A DNA stretch of 6,435 nucleotides from an uncultured bacterium (GTDB lineage: Bacteria > Fidelibacterota > Marinisomatia > Marinisomatales > UBA1611): positions 1 to 6,435 of the forward strand of contig CALKMQ010000152.1 in the NCBI GenBank assembly GCA_938092125.1. The letters are read 5' to 3'. Shown here one piece after another: positions 1 to 6,393 of the stretch; position 1 is the stretch's first letter, and every line of letters starts with the position of its first letter. The notes beneath the pieces were generated by a model. It ran no database searches, had not been told where the DNA came from, and was given only the letters and a program-made list of their open reading frames with translations. Made by a program: the position numbers and the translations under genes.

Positions 1-1
1 G

Positions 2-433
2 CTACGATTTGAAATCAACGAAAAGAGTTGACTCCGTTTTAACTAAGCTTACTTTATCTTCCATATCTAAATCAGTAACCGCTTGCTCAACCATTTTCAT
101 TTCATTTTCATGAATGAATTGATCTGCTCTAGCAATATAAGCAAGGTTTTTTATAACCTTATACCTATCATCATCGGATGAAAACATTTCTTTGATTGCG
201 CTAAGAGAAGAACCGTACTGGCCAAAACGAGAAGTTTCATCACCTAATGCAATGAACTTATCAATAACTTCTTTTTCAACCTGGTGATACTCGTCATCCC
301 CCATATCAGGAAGCATAACTTTTACATTCCCACGCATTGCTTCTTTCTCAGACTCATCAACTTCTCCGTCTGCGAGAAAAGAAACACAAACAAATGCGTA
401 TACTAAATCATGACTATTTGTCCAATCTGACAT
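2..433 (-). CDS. TerB-fold-like small cytoplasmic protein
   Basis: A complete 143-residue acidic, soluble protein with no signal peptide or membrane segment. Two similar acidic motifs, ADGEVDESE (residues 21-29) and ARADQFIHENE (residues 101-111), each follow a hydrophobic helix. This duplicated 'ADG-x-hydrophobic-xxxE' pattern is typical of the TerB/tellurite-resistance-like helical fold, where paired acidic residues can bind metal. The second copy is degenerate (ADQ for ADG). The length is close to that of ordinary single-domain TerB proteins (about 120-150 aa). I chose the ATG at 433 rather than the GTG at 439, because that GTG lies inside the Shine-Dalgarno sequence GAGGTG. The stop codon is TAG at 2-4. 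No other ter genes are visible, so a role in tellurite resistance should not be assumed. The family is often attached to membrane-associated stress or signalling systems. The gene is transcribed divergently from the four-TM protein gene. The family call is made from motifs only. Confidence 0.75.
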   Translation of the reverse strand: MSDWTNSHDLVYAFVCVSFLADGEVDESEKEAMRGNVKVMLPDMGDDEYHQVEKEVIDKFIALGDETSRFGQYGSSLSAIKEMFSSDDDRYKVIKNLAYIARADQFIHENEMKMVEQAVTDLDMEDKVSLVKTESTLFVDFKS

Positions 434-436
434 AAA

Positions 437-442
437 CACCTC
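437..442 (-). promoter_or_regulatory. Ribosome binding site that decides the TerB-like gene start
   Basis: Reading the minus strand, GAGGTG is followed by TTT and then ATG at 433. The core GAGG sits 5 nt from the ATG, a normal spacing. An in-frame GTG at 439-437 is formed by the last three bases of this motif, so it is unlikely to be the true start. Confidence 0.75.
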
Positions 443-507
443 GTTATAATTAATTTACATTTATTGCTCATATTTAAGTCAATGAACTAATAAACTTAAA
501 AGAGCAC

Positions 508-535
508 ATTATAATTTATCATTTGTACGTGTTAA
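508..535 (-). promoter_or_regulatory. Candidate sigma-70-type promoter for the TerB-like gene
   Basis: On the minus strand, TTAACA (535-530, five of six matches to the -35 consensus) is separated by 16 bp from a perfect TATAAT (513-508). Transcription would begin near 501 and give a 5' leader of about 65-70 nt before the ATG at 433. The assignment rests on consensus matching in AT-rich DNA, where chance matches are common. The combination of both boxes at near-ideal spacing in the divergent intergenic region makes it credible. Confidence 0.5.
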
Positions 536-594
536 GAACAATAAAAACTGATTAATTCCAATTTTTTAAAATTTTACTTGATACCTTTTCGATT

Positions 595-626
595 TAAAAT
601 ATTGAATACTATTCTTCAATATTGAA
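595..626. repeat. Tandem operator-like palindromes in the divergent intergenic region
   Basis: TTCAATATTGAA at 615-626 is a perfect 12-bp palindrome. A second, degenerate copy, TAAAATATTGAA at 595-606, matches it at 10 of 12 positions and includes the whole right half. The centres are 20 bp apart, about two helical turns, so two dimers could bind the same DNA face. AATATTGAA (598-606) and TTCAATATT (615-623) also form a perfect 9-bp inverted repeat with an 8-bp spacer. The right-hand palindrome overlaps the -35 element of the candidate plus-strand promoter, the position expected of a repressor operator. No regulator gene is identifiable in the window. Confidence 0.45.
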
Positions 627-650
627 AAATTATCCTCTTAATCGTATTTT
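622..650 (+). promoter_or_regulatory. Candidate promoter for the four-TM protein gene
   Basis: TTGAAA (622-627, five of six to the -35 consensus) is followed after exactly 17 bp by TATTTT (645-650, four of six to the -10 consensus). Transcription would start near 657 and leave a short leader of about 20 nt before the ATG at 679. The -35 box lies on the edge of the palindrome at 615-626. This is a consensus-only prediction in AT-rich sequence. Confidence 0.4.
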
Positions 651-678
651 CTAGCCAAGATGTTTTAGTACTTGACAA

Positions 679-2484
679 ATGATGAATGATAAACTGACCA
701 TATTTTTTAGTAAAATTTTAGGGCTAATTAATAAAAATAGATCCTTAGCATCTCTTTTTTTCGTTTTTTTCGTTGTCCTTGGCAGTGATTTCACATTTCA
801 TTATTTTTACTCTGATATTGTATTACTCTTGGATAATTTATTTGGTTTAGGCAAAGAAACTCACGAGTCAATAGACCTTACCTTTGCACCAGAAATTTGG
901 GGTGGAGTTTTAGCCACAGTACTAGGTACATTAATTATTGTTATAGCAATTGCAGCTGAATCCACTCCTAAATTGATGGATTTATTTGTTAAAGATTGGG
1001 TAAGTCTTATTTTTATTTGGTTTTTAATTTTAGCATCAATTCACGCTACAGTGATAATGTATTATTTCGGACCGATGGAAAGACTATCCAGTGTGATGCT
1101 AAATACATACATTTACCTACCAGCTTCATCCATGCTATCGCTGCCTTATATTTTTTATATACTTCTCTACTCTAAAACAGACAATGTAATCAAAAAATTA
1201 TATACACTAAATATTGAAGATATAAATAGGTTGAAAAATAAATCTGTGCACTTATCAATGGACGATATTAAAAATGTTGAACACTACCAATATCAATTGA
1301 TGTCTACTATTGATCAGTTTGATGATTTATTAGAATACATTTCTTTTAAAGAAGCACAAACTGAAATAATACGTAGAGTTGGTGACACCGTAAGAGGATA
1401 CATGCGAAATAAAAGTTTTTATGACTCTCGCTTTTTTGCTGCCACGTACACAATTAGAAATAATCCCACTTTCAGAACATATGTTGAACATCAATATAAA
1501 GATTTAGAAGAAAGAAAAACCTTTTACGAAGTTAAAGCATTTAAAATGATGGGTAATGCATATATTCGAAAAATGGAAAACGGAGAATATGAGCTCGCAT
1601 CTCTAATCGCCAGCGAAGTCTCATCAATTGGATTACTAGCCTTAGATTTGAAACAAGACAGCTTGATAGTGGATATTAATATAAGGTTTAATACTTTTAT
1701 GCGATTTGCTATTAAACACGCTGTCCGTAACAATGAACCTAGAAATTTATATAATCTTGCATTTCATTATTCTGCGCTTTTAAAAGGATACGTCGATCAT
1801 AATAAAGAGGATTTACTAAAACAGAGTTATTTTTATTTTAAGTTCTACAGTAATGAGATTTATAAGCAGGCCGCTAAAAATCCTTCGTTATATTTCATTG
1901 TTGATGTACTAACAGCTGAGCTAAAAAAGATTACTATTTTAATATCGGAAGAAACTTGGGATAATCAACTTCAAGAACACCTATTAAAAGAAATTTTACA
2001 GCTTGATAACCCGCCAGACTATTCAAAAGAAGAACTAGATCAAAGTGTAAACAACGGAGTAAGAGTTTTACAAATTGGACTTGCTTTGCATTTTATAAAA
2101 ATTAATAATATAAATTTTGCTGAAACAATCGTTTCTGATGTCCTTGATGATTTAGCATTTTTTGATAACCAGACATACCTTAAACTTATGGAAGGTCTGT
2201 ATAACAGAATTAGATTCAGTGGACCTACATTCTGGGAAGATACGGATCGAGGAAATACAAATATATACTATACACCAGATAGTGATAGAATAGATGATTT
2301 TAAGAAAATCTTATCTAAGCAAATGAAAGGGCGACTCGAAAAACTTGATCGGGATGTTCAATTTTTAAGACTAGAGCTAGATAAGTTAACTTCAAAAAAA
2401 GACCAGACCGTAATAGAAAAAGAAAAAATTGTTGATCTCGAAAGTAAAATAAATACTCGAAGAAAAACATTTTTTAAAAGTTAA
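679..2484 (+). CDS. Uncharacterised four-TM membrane protein with long helical cytoplasmic domain
   Basis: A 601-residue protein I do not recognise with confidence. Hydrophobic segments lie at about residues 23-41, 73-93, 107-129 and 143-164, suggesting four membrane spans. The remaining 430 or so residues are mostly helical, charged and probably cytoplasmic. A heptad-like charged stretch at about 546-596 (rich in L, K, E, D) looks like a C-terminal coiled coil. The N-terminal topology, with a span ending in AAES, then PKLMDLF-KDW leading into the next span, loosely resembles DUF2254-type membrane proteins. Their other conserved motifs are not evident, so I do not assign the family. Two ATG codons lie at 679 and 682. 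Neither has a clear Shine-Dalgarno motif, so the exact start is uncertain by one codon, and no other in-frame ATG occurs before codon 100. The gene is divergent from the TerB-like gene and convergent with the cyclic-nucleotide-binding gene. Confidence 0.85.
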   Translation: MMNDKLTIFFSKILGLINKNRSLASLFFVFFVVLGSDFTFHYFYSDIVLLLDNLFGLGKETHESIDLTFAPEIWGGVLATVLGTLIIVIAIAAESTPKLMDLFVKDWVSLIFIWFLILASIHATVIMYYFGPMERLSSVMLNTYIYLPASSMLSLPYIFYILLYSKTDNVIKKLYTLNIEDINRLKNKSVHLSMDDIKNVEHYQYQLMSTIDQFDDLLEYISFKEAQTEIIRRVGDTVRGYMRNKSFYDSRFFAATYTIRNNPTFRTYVEHQYKDLEERKTFYEVKAFKMMGNAYIRKMENGEYELASLIASEVSSIGLLALDLKQDSLIVDINIRFNTFMRFAIKHAVRNNEPRNLYNLAFHYSALLKGYVDHNKEDLLKQSYFYFKFYSNEIYKQAAKNPSLYFIVDVLTAELKKITILISEETWDNQLQEHLLKEILQLDNPPDYSKEELDQSVNNGVRVLQIGLALHFIKINNINFAETIVSDVLDDLAFFDNQTYLKLMEGLYNRIRFSGPTFWEDTDRGNTNIYYTPDSDRIDDFKKILSKQMKGRLEKLDRDVQFLRLELDKLTSKKDQTVIEKEKIVDLESKINTRRKTFFKS

Positions 2485-2487
2485 ATA

Positions 2488-3051
2488 TTATTTAGCTAAT
2501 GCAAAAAAGAATGCTTGAGTGAGATTAGATATATCTTGTGTTGCAGTGGCTAAATTATTTACAGCTGATTTTGCGACTTCAAAATAAACAGAACCACCTA
2601 TAGACGGGTGTTTATCTACTATATTCGAAAAATCTTCTAATTTTATAATCCCGTAATTAATGTCTGTCATAGCAGTAACATGCGATGTTCTTTTAGCATT
2701 ATCAAGGACAAGAGAAAATTCTCCTATACCAAAAGCAGGCGCTTTTACAACTGAAACTGTTGGCTCGGTTATCGGCTTATTTGCTGGTGATGGGTCTGTA
2801 GTTTCTAATCTAATAATAGACTTAGTCGACATAGTAAATCCACTAGAAGTTTTAACCATCATGTTCTTAGATACCTCAACTTGACCTTGAAAAATAAGTA
2901 ACATAGTATCACCAGCTTCGCCTTCTTTAAGCAAGGTGGTTTTTGGAGAACATTTTTTTTGTTTTACTACCTTAGCAATTTCAGAACAAAGGTCTTCGGA
3001 TACTTTACTAAAATAGTTTATTTTTTGAATTTGTTTTGCGTTGACACCCAT
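2488..3051 (-). CDS. Stand-alone cyclic-nucleotide-binding (CRP-type) domain protein
   Basis: A 187-residue soluble protein consisting of one cNMP-binding beta-roll. Residues 10-30 form the usual N-terminal helices. LLKEGEAGDTM followed by LIFQGQVEV (40-60) is the classic first half of the domain. GIGEFSLVL with KRTSHVTA (108-126) is the phosphate-binding cassette: G110-E111 and R121-T122 correspond to the ligand-contacting GE and R-S/T of CRP, with the same ten-residue E-to-R spacing. Binding of cAMP or cGMP is therefore plausible. An unusual insertion of about 45 residues, rich in T, S and P, lies at 61-106 between the two halves. The C-terminal 33 residues look like an amphipathic helix ending in FFFALAK. 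No helix-turn-helix follows, so it is not a transcription factor. The gene starts 4 bp after the K+ channel stop codon, which suggests it is a regulatory partner of that channel. Confidence 0.88.
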   Translation of the reverse strand: MGVNAKQIQKINYFSKVSEDLCSEIAKVVKQKKCSPKTTLLKEGEAGDTMLLIFQGQVEVSKNMMVKTSSGFTMSTKSIIRLETTDPSPANKPITEPTVSVVKAPAFGIGEFSLVLDNAKRTSHVTAMTDINYGIIKLEDFSNIVDKHPSIGGSVYFEVAKSAVNNLATATQDISNLTQAFFFALAK

Positions 3052-3055
3052 AATT

Positions 3056-4444
3056 TTACCTCAATACCAAAGCTTTATGTTTACCATCAATAATGTATTC
3101 ATCATCTGGATTAATCTCAACTATGACGTGTTCATCGCTTGATAATTTTATTCCAGCACCATCTAATTGTTCTTTAATCATATCACGAATTATAGGACTG
3201 CCACTTTCTCCCATTTGTTCTTCCAAACTAAATCCAGCTTTTTTAATTGCATAACCAACTAGTAGCCACTTATGTTTAAATTTATAATATGCTGAAACTT
3301 TGTTATGGGTTAGTCCTACTAAACCTTTAGGTATAGAAACAACTTGAATACCCTTATCCTGCTTTTCTTGGGTAATCAACTCATCAAATAATTGAGGCAC
3401 ACCTGGGTCTGTGACATGTTTCGCTAACATATGCGGTATATGCTCATCAGGAAAAACAATCTCATTTACATTGGCTCTATGTAAATGAGAAATATATTCT
3501 TCATCTAAAATGTATGCAACAACTTGAATATCTTCCAAGATTGATTTTGCCGTAAGCGCGGTTAGAACCGTTTTATCTTCATCAGGTTTCTCATTTGGAA
3601 GCAGACCAGATTCATCTGGAACAATCATAAAAGTTCCGCATTCTTCAATAAAAGCTTTTTTGAGTACTCCCTCTTGAGTGAAATTTTCTGATAAATGAGT
3701 TATATCTAATCGATCAAATCCAGAAACAGCTCGCTTGATTATTTCTTCTTCAGTTTCATTTATAAGAATCACAACTGAAGCTGAATCTTCGTTAGCCTCA
3801 ATGAGTCTTAATGCTGACTGAACCGCAGGATTCCAACCTGCGATAATTAAATGTCCATAAAACTTAGTTTCGTCCAATGTATCATCTCCTTTTAATCTAG
3901 CTGCAACCAAAACAGAGGAAACAGCACCTGTAAGCATTGTCACAATGCCTAGATTTAAAATCATTATTATTATCGTTAGAAATTTACCTAAATGTGTTTC
4001 TGGGCTTACATCACCATAGCCTACGGTAGTAAATGTTACAACAGCCCACCAAAAAGTATGAAAAAATGTATCGACCCAATTGGGTTCGTCCCCACCAAAC
4101 ATAAATCCATCACCAACGTCATCTTTTACACTACCACTAAAAAGAGGATATTCAATAATAGTTAAGATTGTAGTTGAAAAAAATACAGCTACAAAACCCC
4201 AAAGAGCATATCTAAATAATTCATTAGATTGGTAATAATCAGAAAATTTTAAAAGAAAATTTCTTGTTTTAGAAACATCAGATTTTCTTGACTTTTCTTT
4301 TTTTTGAGCTTCATCATCTTTTGATACAATTTCGTCTACCAAAGATTGATGAAGTTGGTCATACAAAACTTGATTTGCATGGATTTTTTTATCTATATCA
4401 TCAATTGAAGAAGATTTAGTTTCTGCTTTTTTATTTGTATCCAT
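3056..4444 (-). CDS. Two-TM potassium channel with RCK (TrkA-N/TrkA-C-like) gating domain
   Basis: A 462-residue inner-membrane K+ channel of the MthK/Kch type. Residues 1-78 are a charged cytoplasmic N-terminus, longer than in MthK. TM1 is about 79-98, the pore helix about 126-139, the selectivity filter TVGYGD is at 140-145, and TM2 is about 155-181. HLIIAGWN (198-205) starts an RCK Rossmann domain. Its later hallmarks are present: FTQEGVLKKA (255-264), TVLTALTAKSI (292-302) and ANVNEIVFPDE (324-334). Residues 366-462 resemble the second RCK lobe, ending in a 'NPDDEYIIDGKHKALVL'-like strand (445-461). The GxGxxG motif is replaced by G-W-N-P-A-V, as in other ligand-gated RCK channels, so NAD binding is doubtful. 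From memory of MthK, its Ca2+ residues D184, E210 and E212 align here with P276 and with non-acidic residues around 310-314. The upstream Shine-Dalgarno is weak. A TTGACA lies at 4492-4487 but has no good -10 box. The symporter stop is 62 bp upstream. Confidence 0.93.
   Translation of the reverse strand: MDTNKKAETKSSSIDDIDKKIHANQVLYDQLHQSLVDEIVSKDDEAQKKEKSRKSDVSKTRNFLLKFSDYYQSNELFRYALWGFVAVFFSTTILTIIEYPLFSGSVKDDVGDGFMFGGDEPNWVDTFFHTFWWAVVTFTTVGYGDVSPETHLGKFLTIIIMILNLGIVTMLTGAVSSVLVAARLKGDDTLDETKFYGHLIIAGWNPAVQSALRLIEANEDSASVVILINETEEEIIKRAVSGFDRLDITHLSENFTQEGVLKKAFIEECGTFMIVPDESGLLPNEKPDEDKTVLTALTAKSILEDIQVVAYILDEEYISHLHRANVNEIVFPDEHIPHMLAKHVTDPGVPQLFDELITQEKQDKGIQVVSIPKGLVGLTHNKVSAYYKFKHKWLLVGYAIKKAGFSLEEQMGESGSPIIRDMIKEQLDGAGIKLSSDEHVIVEINPDDEYIIDGKHKALVLR
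3058..3062 (-). promoter_or_regulatory. Ribosome binding site overlapping the channel stop codon
   Basis: On the minus strand GAGGT (3062-3058) is followed by 6 nt and the ATG at 3051. Its last base is the first base of the channel's TAA stop (3058-3056), so ribosomes terminating on the channel message would sit directly on this site. This supports translational coupling of the channel and the cyclic-nucleotide-binding protein. Confidence 0.75.
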
Positions 4445-4506
4445 TGGTCTAAATATATTTATTCTTTTTTAAACAATGAAAGAAATTGTCAAAATTGAAG
4501 ATTCCA

Positions 4507-6384
4507 TTAAAAATATTTTTTATGAGATTTTTCTAATTTTTCTGCTGAAATAGGTTGTGAGAAACCCATATAAAAAGCTAAAAACCACATAACAAAAATT
4601 CCAAAAAGTAAAAATACTATTTGCCAAACCCATATTGACGGCAAATTAAAGGGTGCCCAACTGGATGGATCGCTAGGGTCTGAAAAAAAAGTATTCCCAA
4701 TAACGGCAAAAGGGCCAAACCCAAAGAGGAACCAAACTAAAACCATCCCATAAGCTAAAGGTATTAATTTTTTCTTTTCTTTAGGAACCCCTGCTACTTC
4801 TGATAAAAAAGCATGTCTCTTTTCTTTGATTTTTTTTCTTTCAATACTATCTGGGAAAAAATAAGACCCAATACCTGTAAATATTATATTAAAAAATATT
4901 CCCCATCCTGCTGAATGTATAGTAAGTGGATATGCGCCCCAGGGGAATGAAAACAAACTAGCCATTTTATCTGTAAAAGTGACAGCAATTAGTCCTGCAA
5001 TTAAACCTAATGTAACTCCAGTTTTAGAAATTCTTTTATAATAGAGGTTACCCAGAAGTGCTGGATACATTTGAAACCCATATGCGACTGCTAGCCCGCC
5101 TAACATTACTAAAGCATCAGTTGAAAAAATAGCAACTAACAACGCTGCTAAAGCAACAACAATTACAAATATACGACCGATAAACTTTTGCTTGTTTTCC
5201 GTCACATCTTCATCATAAAAATTTTTATATATATCTCTAGTAATCATTGCACTAAATGTTGACATATAAGCAGAACCGGTACTTTGCATTGCTGCAAGTG
5301 CACATACAGCTAATAAACCTACAAGCCAAGGAGCAGATTCAGACATTAAATCAATTAGGTTTGGCACAAGCGTACTATCAGATATAGTATCGAAGACACC
5401 ATTTAGGACTAAGACATCTGCTCCCATACCTTGTATAATAGTAAAGGAAAATAATATTATTCCTATAACTACAGAAGAAGCAATCACTTGTTGCCAGCGA
5501 AATGGTTCAGATGTTTTATTTGCATATGCCCACATTGAGAAGGCAGGAGAAGATTGTATACCCATTAATGCGAACATATATGTCATGCACATCATTCCTG
5601 TCCATACACCACCAATTGCGTTTGATCCGGAGGATACAAGTTGAATTGGACCAGGCATTGCAACTCTATTAGAAAACCCATCCGCAGTTAAACGGTTTCC
5701 AACAACTAAATCATTTTTGACCAGTACGCCTATTCCCTGCGTAAACAATTCCCATCCGCCTATCCATTTCAACGTGATAACACCTAAGATAATAATTCCA
5801 ACTGCTAATAAAACAGCCTGAGCACAATCAACATAAGCGACAGACCTTAATCCTCCTGAAGCCACATAAATGACTACAACTGTTGACAAAAGAATCATCC
5901 CTAAATTAGTAGAGATTAAACCATCTGTTAAAACATCAAATAATGCTCCGGAAGCTCGAAGCTGAATTCCAAGATAAGGCACTGAAAATAAAAAAGCGAC
6001 TAATACAGTTAATATTCTTATTGAGTTTCCCCCGTAATAATCTGAGTACATTTCACCAGGAGTTACATAATTGTAAACTCTACCTAGAACCCATTGCCGC
6101 CTTAAAAATAAAACGCCAGTAAGAGGGATCGTTAGTGCATAAAAAGAAGCAAATGCGTAAGGAAGCCCATCTGTAAGTATCTTCCCGGGATGCCCAACAA
6201 AAGTCCAGCCTGAAAAACTAGTTGCTGTTGCAGCAAGGACAAAAACCCAGGTTCCAATTGATCGCCCAGCAACAAAATAGTCTTCAGATGTTTTAGAAGT
6301 GAGAGCACCTTTAATCCCCCAGAAAATACAATAAGACCAATAAAGCCCAACAAATGCTAAAAGCCAATATATTTTTATATCCAT
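4507..6384 (-). CDS. Sodium:solute symporter (SSS family), substrate unknown, with C-terminal two-TM extension
   Basis: A 625-residue polytopic inner-membrane transporter of the PutP/vSGLT (SSS) family, expected to couple Na+ entry to uptake of an organic solute. Family motifs appear in order: SEDYFVAGRSIG (33-44), a broken first core helix with AATATSFSGWTFVG (51-64), TPGEMYSDYYG (108-118), ASGGLRSVAYVDCAQAV (175-191), and STGSAYMSTFSAMITRDIY (368-386). S368-T369 match the paired Ser-Thr of PutP (S340/T341) that coordinates Na+ at the Na2 site. The core ends near residue 510. A basic linker (514-540) leads to two more hydrophobic segments (about 541-563 and 583-606) and a charged tail. This makes it longer than the usual 480-530 residues. 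The substrate cannot be deduced. The ATG at 6384 has no clear Shine-Dalgarno and follows a possible upstream stop codon by 9 nt, so it may be translationally coupled to an upstream gene. Confidence 0.93.
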   Translation of the reverse strand: MDIKIYWLLAFVGLYWSYCIFWGIKGALTSKTSEDYFVAGRSIGTWVFVLAATATSFSGWTFVGHPGKILTDGLPYAFASFYALTIPLTGVLFLRRQWVLGRVYNYVTPGEMYSDYYGGNSIRILTVLVAFLFSVPYLGIQLRASGALFDVLTDGLISTNLGMILLSTVVVIYVASGGLRSVAYVDCAQAVLLAVGIIILGVITLKWIGGWELFTQGIGVLVKNDLVVGNRLTADGFSNRVAMPGPIQLVSSGSNAIGGVWTGMMCMTYMFALMGIQSSPAFSMWAYANKTSEPFRWQQVIASSVVIGIILFSFTIIQGMGADVLVLNGVFDTISDSTLVPNLIDLMSESAPWLVGLLAVCALAAMQSTGSAYMSTFSAMITRDIYKNFYDEDVTENKQKFIGRIFVIVVALAALLVAIFSTDALVMLGGLAVAYGFQMYPALLGNLYYKRISKTGVTLGLIAGLIAVTFTDKMASLFSFPWGAYPLTIHSAGWGIFFNIIFTGIGSYFFPDSIERKKIKEKRHAFLSEVAGVPKEKKKLIPLAYGMVLVWFLFGFGPFAVIGNTFFSDPSDPSSWAPFNLPSIWVWQIVFLLFGIFVMWFLAFYMGFSQPISAEKLEKSHKKYF

Positions 6385-6393
6385 AATAATTCG

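Noticed and set aside
672..677. TTGACA just before the start of the four-TM gene
   Set aside because: Any transcript from it would start inside the coding region, and no -10 box lies at the right distance.
755..770. Two T7 runs separated by CG in the first membrane segment, as possible phase-variation tracts
   Set aside because: Runs of seven are common in AT-rich Phe-coding membrane segments, and the frame is intact; there is no evidence of slippage.
1524..1733. Antisense open frame inside the four-TM gene
   Set aside because: It lies wholly within a longer, clearly coding gene and its translation has no recognisable domain.
2660..2884. Plus-strand open frame opposite the cyclic-nucleotide-binding gene
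   Set aside because: It is a shadow of a gene with clear domain motifs on the other strand.
2488..4444. Reading the channel and cNMP pair as an anti-phage (CBASS-like) system
   Set aside because: No nucleotide cyclase/CD-NTase, E1/E2 or JAB genes are present, and an RCK K+ channel is an ordinary housekeeping or osmotic protein; nothing in the sequence supports defence.
4487..4492. Perfect TTGACA (-35) on the minus strand upstream of the channel gene
   Set aside because: At 15-19 bp spacing only A-rich sequence follows, with no TATAAT-like box, so it is mentioned in the gene entry but not called as a promoter.
4465..4500. ACAAT/ATTGT inverted repeat between symporter and channel as a terminator
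   Set aside because: The stem is only 5 bp, AT-rich and interrupted beyond that; the sequence does not look like a stable intrinsic terminator.
6132..6353. Minus-strand open frame overlapping the symporter start
   Set aside because: It is a shifted-frame shadow of the conserved SSS N-terminal region.
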